DNA of 5,930 bases, taken from the NCBI GenBank assembly GCA_016207465.1, contig JACQPP010000044.1:1-5930 (forward strand), in the 5' to 3' direction. The first letter of the stretch is position 1. The number at the start of each line of letters is the position of its first letter. Origin of the DNA: Methanobacteriota archaeon (GTDB taxonomy: Archaea > Halobacteriota > Syntropharchaeia > JACQPP01). Positions 1-4,749 of the stretch are shown here, in pieces. The notes under the pieces are model-generated. The model saw only the letters and a program-made list of their open reading frames with translations, did not search any database and was not told the DNA's origin. A program made the translations under genes and the position numbers.

Positions 1-291
1 GGCGGGGATGGTCTTCTTGGAGGAGACGGTGATGATGTCGTCCCCCTCCACGTAGCAGGCCTTCACCCGCCGCTCCACCGCGCTCGGGGAGTCGTAGTCC
101 TCGAAGTTCAGGTAGCACTCCTTGGGGGAGACCGCGCCCGGGTTGCCGGGGACCATGCAGAGGACCCCCTCCTCGTTCACGTAGACGCTGACCCGCTCCC
201 CCTTGGAGACCCCGTGGGACTCCACCCACTCCTTGGGGAGGGTCACGATGTAACTGCCAGAAACGCTACGCTGTATCTTCCGGGACTCCAT
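1..291 (-). CDS. AbrB/SpoVT-PhoU type regulator, N-terminal part (runs off the window)
   Basis: The first 97 codons of a protein whose 3' end lies beyond the left edge. Residues 1-49 look like a swapped-hairpin AbrB/MazE/SpoVT DNA-binding domain. The key stretch is SGSYIVTLPKEWVESHGV, followed by GERVSVYV, the usual layout of this fold (hydrophobic strand, LPKEW turn, strand). In archaea this domain is commonly fused to a PhoU-like helical domain and annotated as a phosphate uptake regulator. The residues after about 50 (ECYLNFEDYDS and onward) fit the start of such a domain, but too little is present to prove it. The ATG at 289-291 is the only good start. No Shine-Dalgarno sequence precedes it, and a TATA-like sequence lies about 30 bp upstream, so the mRNA may be leaderless. 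The gene is divergent from the membrane operon, and nothing ties its function to it. Family assignment is from pattern recognition. Confidence 0.85.
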   Translation of the reverse strand, partial: MESRKIQRSVSGSYIVTLPKEWVESHGVSKGERVSVYVNEEGVLCMVPGNPGAVSPKECYLNFEDYDSPSAVERRVKACYVEGDDIITVSSKKTIPA

Positions 292-317
292 TGAGTATGT
301 AATTTTAGTGTTATAGA

Positions 318-328
318 GATAAATATTA
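318..328 (-). promoter_or_regulatory. Candidate TATA box for the PhoU-like gene
   Basis: On the minus strand this reads TAATATTTATC. Its centre is about 32 bp upstream of the ATG at 291. Archaeal TATA boxes sit about 26 bp before the transcription start, which would leave a leader of only a few bases and fits the missing Shine-Dalgarno sequence. The whole 292-462 region is AT-rich, so other TATA-like strings exist (for example around 341-352), and the choice is tentative. Confidence 0.4.
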
Positions 329-400
329 CCTCTCTGAACATCTATAATTAAAACCGAGTGCAACAACTACATAAACTCTATATTTTATACAAATCATATG

Positions 401-408
401 TATAAATA
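401..408 (+). promoter_or_regulatory. Candidate TATA box for the membrane-protein operon
   Basis: The sequence TATAAATA matches the archaeal TATA consensus well. A start of transcription about 25 bp downstream would fall near 430, leaving a leader of about 30 bases before the small ORF at 463. The palindrome CTACCGTAG (412-420) lies between the TATA box and the predicted transcription start. A bound protein there would be placed to block initiation. This is inferred from spacing only. Confidence 0.5.
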
Positions 409-411
409 CAA

Positions 412-420
412 CTACCGTAG
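412..420 (+). promoter_or_regulatory. Palindrome CTACCGTAG, possible operator
   Basis: A perfect 4-bp inverted repeat around a central C, just downstream of the best TATA box of this operon. It resembles the CTACGTAG palindrome at 3755-3762 and the TTACGTAA palindrome at 2983-2990, which lie upstream of the Rrf2 and multicopper oxidase genes. A further 9-mer, ATATTCTTC, occurs both here (430-438) and upstream of the Rrf2 gene (3803-3811). The similarity suggests a common regulator, but the element is short and the spacing differs between promoters. Confidence 0.35.
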
Positions 421-462
421 AGATAATCCATATTCTTCTCGGTTAGAGGGCTGTTTGGAGAC

Positions 463-528
463 ATGAACCTCAAACTGAAGCGAAAGATATTTGGCGAAAA
501 TCACCCAACCCGCGGGGTGTCGGCATGA
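463..528 (+). CDS. Possible 21-residue leader peptide ORF
   Basis: A short ORF, MNLKLKRKIFGENHPTRGVSA, whose TGA overlaps the ATG of the next gene in the arrangement ATGA. It is preceded by GGAG (457-460), but only two bases separate that from the ATG, which is short for a Shine-Dalgarno sequence. The peptide is basic near its start (KLKRK) and has no hydrophobic segment. The following gene has no clear Shine-Dalgarno sequence of its own, so translation of this ORF could deliver ribosomes to it. Equally, it could be a chance reading frame in the leader. Its codons are more AT-rich than those of the real genes, which argues for caution. Confidence 0.3.
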   Translation: MNLKLKRKIFGENHPTRGVSA

Positions 529-1202
529 CGAACCATGATGCGCCGTCCGCGGCGCAGGAGATTTCCAACATCGTGGAGGATGTGTTGCGGAAGGGCTCCG
601 AGTTGATTCCCCGGGAGGAGACCCCGGGGGCCCGCCTGCTCCAGGTCCTCGCGGCCCTGGTGCTGGGGGCGGTGGGGCTGGCCATCTTCGCCACCCTCCC
701 CGGCGGGGTGCTGACCTACGGGAGCGAGCACGCCTTCCTGGGGGTCATCCACGGAACGGTGGCCACCGTCTATCTCCTCATGGCCACGGTCTCCCTCTAC
801 CTGGCCTACCGCCTCTACATCGGGAAGCTGAAGGCGTTCAGCGACCTCCTGGAGGTGAGCCTCATCTCCGGCCTCCTCGCCATTGTGACGAACGCCTGGG
901 GCCTCTGGCTCTACCGGCACTACCGGGACCCCGCGGTCCACGGCCACGAGACGGTGCGCCAGTGGCTCCTGGCCAACGTCCCGGAGGCCCACAAGGTCTT
1001 CTTCGAGTTCAAGGAGCACATCGCCCTGGTGACCATCCCCCTCACCTTCGCCGCCGCCTACCTCCTCTGGAGATACCGGGAGAGGAGCGTGCAGGACGCA
1101 GGGCTCCGGCGGATGATTGCCATCCTCCTGGGGGTTGCGTGGTTCGCCTTGGTCTCGGCCTTCATCCTGGGGGCCGCCATCACCAAGATACGGAGCGTGT
1201 GA
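525..1202 (+). CDS. Five-helix membrane protein of unknown function with conserved-looking histidines
   Basis: A 225-residue integral membrane protein that I cannot assign to a named family. A hydrophilic N-terminal tail (1-35) is followed by probable transmembrane helices at about 37-59, 72-96, 107-130, 158-183 and 195-220. Histidines lie at the helix edges or inside them: H69 and H76 (HAFLGVIH) before and in helix 2, H132, H139 and H141 in the loop after helix 3, and H156 and H165 at the start of helix 4. The H76/H165 pair could be axial ligands for a b-type heme, as in small quinol-oxidising or cytochrome b subunits, but this is inference. The ATG at 525 overlaps the stop of a possible leader ORF, and the gene ends two bases before the next start, so it is the first main gene of a three-gene operon. 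Reality as a gene is very likely (long, GC-rich codons, clean topology); function is open. Confidence 0.88.
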   Translation: MTNHDAPSAAQEISNIVEDVLRKGSELIPREETPGARLLQVLAALVLGAVGLAIFATLPGGVLTYGSEHAFLGVIHGTVATVYLLMATVSLYLAYRLYIGKLKAFSDLLEVSLISGLLAIVTNAWGLWLYRHYRDPAVHGHETVRQWLLANVPEAHKVFFEFKEHIALVTIPLTFAAAYLLWRYRERSVQDAGLRRMIAILLGVAWFALVSAFILGAAITKIRSV

Positions 1203-1204
1203 CC

Positions 1205-1579
1205 ATGGCCGCGGAGACATCGAGGCCGAAGGTCCAGGAGGTGAACCCCACGGGGCCCGCCCTGGCCGCCAGCCTGTCGGCGGTCCTCGGGCTCCTGGGG
1301 CTCTCCCTCGCGTTCGTGGTCGCCGAGTTGGACAAGGGATTCAAGGGGGCCATGCAGTCCCTGGGGATGTGGATGCCGGAGCCCCGGGCCATCGGGCCCC
1401 TCTCGGGCAAATTCACCTTCATGGTGCTGGTGTGGTTCGGCTCCTGGGCCCTCCTGCACACGGCGATGCGCCGGAGGGAGGTGGACCTCCGGAAGTGGTT
1501 CTACGTCCTTGTCATCGGTGTGGCCGCGGGGGTCCTGCTCCTGTGGCCCCCGGTGGTGGAGAGCCTCCACGGAGGTTGA
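1205..1579 (+). CDS. Small three-helix membrane protein of unknown function
   Basis: A 124-residue protein starting at ATG 1205, two bases after the previous stop, with GGAG at 1192-1195 as a well-spaced ribosome binding site. A frame opening much further upstream (962) exists but would overlap the previous gene almost entirely and was not chosen. Likely membrane helices are at about 19-41, 70-88 and 98-116. The loop between helices 1 and 2 (DKGFKGAMQSLGMWMPEP) looks amphipathic, and H85 lies near the end of helix 2. I do not recognise the family. Tight coupling to the five-helix protein suggests the two form one membrane complex. Possible roles are a membrane anchor of a redox enzyme or a small transporter; neither is supported by a decisive motif. 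Confidence 0.85.
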   Translation: MAAETSRPKVQEVNPTGPALAASLSAVLGLLGLSLAFVVAELDKGFKGAMQSLGMWMPEPRAIGPLSGKFTFMVLVWFGSWALLHTAMRRREVDLRKWFYVLVIGVAAGVLLLWPPVVESLHGG

Positions 1580-1582
1580 ACC

Positions 1583-1918
1583 ATGAGCAAGAAGACCAGT
1601 TCGAGGAAGAAGGCCCCCGAGCGCCCCTCCCCGGTGCCCCCGGCCCTGGAGCCCATGCGCGAGACCGCGCGGAGGCTCTTCCACCCGACGGAGCGGGAAC
1701 CCTACTACCTGCGGGACTTGGCCCTGCGGAACTTCGACGAACTCCACGAGCACATCGGGGAGTTCACCGAGGAGCAGGCCCGCTGGGTGGCCGACTGGGT
1801 CGAATACCTGGGGGACCCGGAGACCGCGAAGCGCATCCGCGGGCAGACCCGGGAGTTCCGGAAAATCATTGACGAGCGCCACCGGGAGCTCGCGCGGCTC
1901 CTGGGCGCCCCGGAATGA
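1583..1918 (+). CDS. Small soluble protein resembling DUF5752
   Basis: A 111-residue hydrophilic, probably all-helical protein with a strong ribosome binding site (GGAGG at 1571-1575, seven bases before the ATG). Residues 1-25 are basic and proline-rich and probably disordered. The core from about 40 reads YYLRDLALRNFDELHEHIGE, then WVADWVEYLGDPETAKRI. This recalls the DUF5752 pattern, in which an aromatic-x-R-D/N segment and a leucine-rich helix are followed by a W-V-x-D-x-x-GD-x-x-LA stretch. The match is from memory and partial: the His-Val-Asn segment I associate with that family is not evident. DUF5752 has no known biochemical role. As third gene of the operon, it may be a cytoplasmic partner of the two membrane proteins. 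It ends 26 bases from the convergent oxidase gene. Confidence 0.82.
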   Translation: MSKKTSSRKKAPERPSPVPPALEPMRETARRLFHPTEREPYYLRDLALRNFDELHEHIGEFTEEQARWVADWVEYLGDPETAKRIRGQTREFRKIIDERHRELARLLGAPE

Positions 1919-1922
1919 AGAT

Positions 1923-1938
1923 TACCGTGGTCCCGGTA
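1923..1938. terminator. Weak hairpin between convergent genes
   Basis: The stem TACCG/CGGTA (1923-1927 with 1934-1938) encloses a six-base loop in the 26-base gap between the convergent membrane operon and the copper oxidase gene. The stem is short and no T-run follows it on either strand, so it would be a poor terminator by bacterial rules. Archaeal termination mainly needs T-rich tracts, which are absent here. It is recorded as the only structure in this gap. Confidence 0.15.
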
Positions 1939-1944
1939 GGGTCG

Positions 1945-2913
1945 TTATTCGACCACCATGACCCCAATCATCCCGGCGTCGGCGTGGCCCACCACGTGGC
2001 AGTGGAAGAGCCACACCCCCTTCTGCTCCTCGGTTGGGGTCACAACGATGGTGTCGGCCCCCCCGGGGACCAGCTGGACCACGTTGGCGGGCCAGATGCG
2101 GCCGGGGAGCATATTCTCCGACTTCAGGTTCATGCCGTGGAGGTGGTAGGAGTGGATTTGGTCCCCGATGTTGATGACGTGGAGACGCACCGATTCCCCT
2201 GCCTTGGCCTTGACCACGGGGACGGTCTTGCCGAACTGCTCCACCACCCCGGCGACCCCCTTCTCGGCGAAGATTTTTTCCAGGGTCTTCTCGCCGCCGG
2301 GGATGCCCTTGCCGTTCATGATGTAGTAAGGGGTGTTCTTGCCCTCGGTCTGGTGGCCGATTTCCGCCATGAAGATGGCCTCCTCCTTCATCGCAGGGGC
2401 GTCGGGCTCCTCGACGACGATGGCCCCGTAGAGCCCCTGGGCGATGTGCTGGTGGATGTGGAACCCCCCGTCGGCGGAGTGGCAGTGGTAGTAGAAGATG
2501 CCCGGGGTGGTGGGGTGGAACTCGTAGGTGTATTCGCCCCCGGGGGGAATCATGGCCCCCTTGCCGACCCCGGTGATGGTGTTCACCTGGCTCCCGTCGA
2601 ACTGGGGCTCGTAGGGGGCGAGGTGGGTGTGGAAACTGTGGGTGAGGTTATGCTTGTTGATGACTTTGACCCGCAGGGTTTCCCCGGCCTTGACCCGGAG
2701 GAGGGGGCCAGGGACGGTTCCATTGTAGGTCCAGGCGTGCCAGGTGGAGCCGGGGCCCACGGGGATGTCGGCGGCCTCAACGGTGAGAGTATATTCCCGG
2801 ACCCGGGGGGTGGTGGCGGCCCCGGCGGGCGGGGAGAGGGTGGTGAGGAGGGCGCCTGAGACAAGGAGGCCCGCGGCGACCGCGGCAATCAGGAGAGCCC
2901 TCGCGTGGTTCAT
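1945..2913 (-). CDS. Exported two-domain multicopper oxidase (laccase-like, type A copper layout)
   Basis: A 322-residue protein with a Sec-type signal peptide (hydrophobic 5-25, possible cleavage near AGA 30-32), so it should act outside the cytoplasmic membrane. It has two cupredoxin domains, about 38-170 and 225-322. Domain 1 carries HSFHTH (92-97) and HCH (143-145), then H152, H154 and H156, with L161 where a type 1 copper axial Met would stand. Domain 2 carries HSYHLH (254-259) and HCHVVGHADAGM (304-315), a textbook type 1 plus trinuclear motif with M315 axial. Cys144 and Cys305 therefore suggest a type 1 copper in each domain, with trinuclear clusters at the interfaces of a homotrimer, as known for two-domain oxidases. 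Copper nitrite reductases have a type 1 Cys only in domain 1 and no second HCH, so a NirK label would be wrong. The substrate is unknown (copper, iron, manganese or phenolics are possible). The ATG at 2913 has no Shine-Dalgarno sequence. Confidence 0.92.
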   Translation of the reverse strand: MNHARALLIAAVAAGLLVSGALLTTLSPPAGAATTPRVREYTLTVEAADIPVGPGSTWHAWTYNGTVPGPLLRVKAGETLRVKVINKHNLTHSFHTHLAPYEPQFDGSQVNTITGVGKGAMIPPGGEYTYEFHPTTPGIFYYHCHSADGGFHIHQHIAQGLYGAIVVEEPDAPAMKEEAIFMAEIGHQTEGKNTPYYIMNGKGIPGGEKTLEKIFAEKGVAGVVEQFGKTVPVVKAKAGESVRLHVINIGDQIHSYHLHGMNLKSENMLPGRIWPANVVQLVPGGADTIVVTPTEEQKGVWLFHCHVVGHADAGMIGVMVVE

Positions 2914-2950
2914 GTCCGGGGAGGGCTAAAGCGGGGTGGACGGATGGTTT

Positions 2951-2990
2951 TTCCCAATGGAGATTAGGGGGGCTTCCGTAGTTTACGTAA
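2951..2990 (-). promoter_or_regulatory. Candidate promoter/operator region of the multicopper oxidase gene
   Basis: Read on the minus strand toward the oxidase start, this region holds TTACGTAAA then CTACGGAAG (2990-2973), two copies of a 9-bp unit. TCCATTGGGAA follows (2961-2951), ending 37 bases before the ATG. The same CTACGGAA and TCCATTGGGAA strings occur in the same order upstream of the Rrf2 gene. The GGGAAAAA stretch could serve as a poor TATA box. The 9-bp repeats lie inside the end of the upstream regulator gene, where they encode Leu-Arg-Lys twice. The repeat could therefore be a protein feature rather than an operator, although TCCATTGGGAA lies outside that gene. Confidence 0.5.
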
Positions 2991-3704
2991 TTTGGACACC
3001 TTTTTGTCTCTAAACCCGGTTCTCGGTGCGGGTTCCAGGTGTATCGCATGGCGGCACTCGGGGTCCCCCCGGACGATGCATCCCTCCAGTTCCACCCGGG
3101 GCCCTCCGAGGGCGGCCGAGATGAGGGTGGAGTGGAACCGGCGGCAGATGAGGCCCGGGTGGCGGGAGGCGGCCCGGAGGGCGACGCAGTTGCGGTTGAC
3201 GATGCAGGGACACCCATTCCTGGTCTCCAGGCTGGCCCGGAAGCCGAGGTCGTTCAGGGCCCCGGTGAGAGTCTCCAGTCTCTCCTCCGGGGGGGCGTCG
3301 GCCGGGATGGCAATCCCCCCGGCGACCTCGCGGGCAATCCCGGCGAGCATGGCCCCCACGTAGGCCTCCCCCTCCTTCTGGAGGAGGGTGTCGAGGAGGC
3401 GGGAGAAGAGGAGGTCGTAGCGCCGGGGGAACAGCTCCAGTCCCACCGGTCCCAGGCGGTACCGCTTCTTGGGCCTCCCCGTGCCCATCCGGAGGAATTC
3501 GTAGCGGACCGCCCCCATGTGCTCCAGGGAGTCGAGGTGCTTCCGGACCGCGTTCACCTCGATGCCCATGGAGCGGGCCAGTTCCGGGGCCCCCTGGGGG
3601 CCCGCCAGGAGTTCTTCGAGGATGTGGCGCTTCGTGTCCCCGAGGAGAAGCAGGGGCTCGGCCGGCTTCTCGGGTGCGGGAGGGCGTGTTGCGGCGGGGT
3701 GCAT
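2964..3704 (-). CDS. Winged-helix regulator with SufR-like C-terminal cysteine cluster
   Basis: A 246-residue cytoplasmic regulator. Residues 20-90 form an ArsR/DeoR-like winged helix: GDTKRHILEELLAG, then APELARSMGIEVNAVRKHL as helix-turn-helix, then a wing ending GRPKKRYRL. The middle (95-160) is a helical dimerisation region. The C-terminal domain has C165, C167, C173, C187, C209 and C217, in the setting NGCPC...NRNC...LICRRF...EGCIVRGDPEC. This resembles SufR and related archaeal regulators that bind an Fe-S cluster through C-terminal cysteines. The signal sensed (iron, oxygen, NO) cannot be read from the sequence. The start was taken at ATG 3704, just before the folded part; upstream ATG (3797) would add a low-complexity GYVGYVDSV stretch made from promoter repeats. 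The last 13 residues are unusually basic (KKVSKLRKLRKPP). It lies 50 bases upstream of the oxidase on the same strand, so co-transcription is possible. Confidence 0.87.
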   Translation of the reverse strand: MHPAATRPPAPEKPAEPLLLLGDTKRHILEELLAGPQGAPELARSMGIEVNAVRKHLDSLEHMGAVRYEFLRMGTGRPKKRYRLGPVGLELFPRRYDLLFSRLLDTLLQKEGEAYVGAMLAGIAREVAGGIAIPADAPPEERLETLTGALNDLGFRASLETRNGCPCIVNRNCVALRAASRHPGLICRRFHSTLISAALGGPRVELEGCIVRGDPECRHAIHLEPAPRTGFRDKKVSKLRKLRKPP

Positions 3705-3743
3705 CCTGTGGAGTGGTTGGCGGGTTGCACACTGGAAAGCGTT

Positions 3744-3811
3744 GCCTACGGAATCTACGTAGCCCACGTATCCGTCAGACCTCACCGGATTTTCCATTGG
3801 GAATATTCTTC
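3744..3811 (+). promoter_or_regulatory. Promoter/operator region of the Rrf2-cytochrome-narG operon
   Basis: Three repeats lie exactly nine bases apart: TACG at 3747, TACG at 3756 and CACG at 3765. The centre one is part of the 8-bp palindrome CTACGTAG (3755-3762). TCCATTGGGAA follows (3793-3803), itself an imperfect inverted repeat (TTCC, four bases, GGAA at 3792-3803). AATATT (3802-3807) is the best TATA-like sequence and would place transcription start near 3830. Because the region lies between divergent genes, it may also control the SufR-like regulator at 2964-3704. The shared strings with the oxidase promoter suggest co-regulation. Confidence 0.5.
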
Positions 3812-3832
3812 CCCCGCTTCCAGGAGTAGCCT

Positions 3833-3851
3833 TTGGACCTTGTGGGTCCAA
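3833..3851 (+). promoter_or_regulatory. Perfect inverted repeat TTGGACC-N5-GGTCCAA, likely operator
   Basis: Seven-base arms TTGGACC (3833-3839) and GGTCCAA (3845-3851) are separated by TTGTG. The centre-to-centre distance of the arms is 12 bp, near one helical turn, as expected for a dimeric repressor such as Rrf2. It ends eight bases before the ATG at 3860 and would lie at or just after the predicted transcription start, a classic position for autorepression. As RNA, it could instead form a hairpin near the start codon. Confidence 0.5.
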
Positions 3852-3859
3852 TCACACCA

Positions 3860-4276
3860 ATGCGTCTCACCCGAGAAAGCGAGTACGCCCTGAAGGCCCT
3901 GCTCCACTTGGTGCGGGCCCCGGGGGCGGTCCCCATGGCGCGCTTGGCCCGGGAGGAGGGGTTGCCCCCGGCGTATCTCTCGAAGGTGCTACAGAATCTC
4001 TCGCGGGCGGGGCTGGTCACCGCATCGCGGGGGCCGGAGCGGGGGTATCGGCTGGCGCGTCCCCCGGGCTCCATCCGGCTGCGGGAGGTGCTGGAGGCGG
4101 TGGAGGGGGCGGATTTGTTCAAGCGCTGTCTCTTCTGGGGCCACCGGTGCGGGGGGCAGGACCCATGCATGCTCCACTCCTTCTACGCTCCGGTCAGGGA
4201 TGAGATGGTGAGGGTGGCAGAGAAGGTGGTCCTCTCGAGCCTGGAGCCCGAGCCCCGCCGGAGCCGTCCTCTATGA
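3860..4276 (+). CDS. Rrf2-family regulator with three-cysteine cluster motif
   Basis: A 138-residue winged-helix regulator. The N-terminus MRLTRESEYALKALLHL is characteristic of Rrf2 proteins such as IscR and NsrR. The helix-turn-helix is at 26-46 (MARLAREEGLPPAYLSKVLQ) and the wing reads SRGPERGYRLAR (56-67). C90, C97 and C103 (C-x6-C-x5-C) lie where IscR and NsrR hold their Fe-S cluster, so redox or NO sensing is likely by analogy. The start is uncertain. TTG at 3833 has a well-spaced AGGAG (3822-3826) and would give 147 residues. ATG 3860 fits the family N-terminus and leaves the inverted repeat 3833-3851 untranslated, but has no Shine-Dalgarno sequence. The TGA overlaps the cytochrome ATG as ATGA, placing the regulator at the head of the respiratory operon it probably controls. 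Confidence 0.9.
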   Translation: MRLTRESEYALKALLHLVRAPGAVPMARLAREEGLPPAYLSKVLQNLSRAGLVTASRGPERGYRLARPPGSIRLREVLEAVEGADLFKRCLFWGHRCGGQDPCMLHSFYAPVRDEMVRVAEKVVLSSLEPEPRRSRPL

Positions 4277-4749
4277 CCTCCACGCCCCGCGTCCCCATGG
4301 GACTGGCCCTTGGCGTACTGGTGTGGACAGCGTTTGCGGTGGCAGGCGCCGTGGCGCAGAACCCGGAGGATGCGGCCCGGGGCAAGGCCCTCTTCGAGGG
4401 AGGAGTGGCCCCCGCCTGCAACAGCTGCCACTCCACCGGAAGCAACCGGGTTGTGGGCCCCGGCCTCCAGGGCGTCGGCGCCAAGGGCGACTCCTACATC
4501 GTCCAGTCCATCCGAGAGCCCTCGGCGGTTGTCGTCGAGGGCTACCCCGCCGTCATGCCCTCCTTCGCCATGCTGTCGGAGAGCCAGGTCCAAGACCTCG
4601 TCGCCTACCTCAAGACTCTTTCTTCAGAGCGGCGGGAGGCGGTCCCGGCGGCCGCTCCTCCCCAGCATCTCCCCACCCTGGCGGCGGGCATCGCGGCCGC
4701 CATCGGGCTGACCCTGGTCGCGCTGATTTGGGGGAGGAAGAAGGTATGA
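4273..4749 (+). CDS. Membrane-anchored monoheme cytochrome c
   Basis: A 158-residue class I c-type cytochrome. A signal peptide covers about 9-29 (GLALGVLVWTAFAVAGAVA, then QN). The heme site is CNSCH (49-53), and the likely axial methionine is M95 in PAVMPSF, followed by the usual final helix VQDLVAYLKTL. An alanine/proline linker (123-134) leads to a C-terminal membrane helix (about 135-153) ending in GRKKV. The heme domain should therefore face outward, held to the membrane by its C-terminus. The start has GGAG (4260-4263) nine bases upstream and overlaps the Rrf2 stop; the stop overlaps the narG start. Cytochrome c genes next to narG are known (for example in Thermus), which supports electron exchange with the Nar complex, but partner and direction are inferred. 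Confidence 0.92.
   Translation: MTSTPRVPMGLALGVLVWTAFAVAGAVAQNPEDAARGKALFEGGVAPACNSCHSTGSNRVVGPGLQGVGAKGDSYIVQSIREPSAVVVEGYPAVMPSFAMLSESQVQDLVAYLKTLSSERREAVPAAAPPQHLPTLAAGIAAAIGLTLVALIWGRKKV

Noticed and set aside
292..462. tRNA, small RNA, CRISPR or insertion sequence in the AT-rich gap
   Set aside because: I saw no cloverleaf, no regularly spaced repeats and no terminal inverted repeats; promoter elements explain the AT-rich composition. No transposase or CRISPR repeat was seen elsewhere in the window either.
501..1220. Minus-strand ORF of 239 codons
   Set aside because: Antisense to the five-helix membrane protein; hydrophilic low-complexity translation with many Gly, Glu and His, typical of a shadow frame.
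962..1579. Longer version of the three-helix protein starting inside the previous gene
   Set aside because: The extra 81 residues are Gly/Pro/Arg-rich out-of-frame translation of the previous gene. ATG 1205 has a good ribosome binding site and begins just before the membrane helices.
1915..2859. Long plus-strand ORF of 314 codons
   Set aside because: It lies antisense to the multicopper oxidase and its translation is a low-complexity run of Gly, Val, Asp and His without domain features; the oxidase frame has signal peptide and copper motifs. Its ATGA overlap with the preceding gene is by chance.
1945..2913. Copper nitrite reductase NirK
   Set aside because: Domain 2 has a full HCHxxxHxxxxM type 1 motif and both domains have HCH, which NirK lacks; the layout is that of a two-domain laccase-like oxidase.
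3705..3851. N-terminal extension of the SufR-like regulator
   Set aside because: It would encode promoter repeats (GYVGYVDSV) and overlap the Rrf2 operator region; the folded domain begins after ATG 3704. A start at 3797 cannot be strictly excluded.
3039..3893. Plus-strand ORF of 284 codons
   Set aside because: Antisense shadow of the SufR-like regulator; composition is Gly/Glu/Pro-rich with no recognisable fold.
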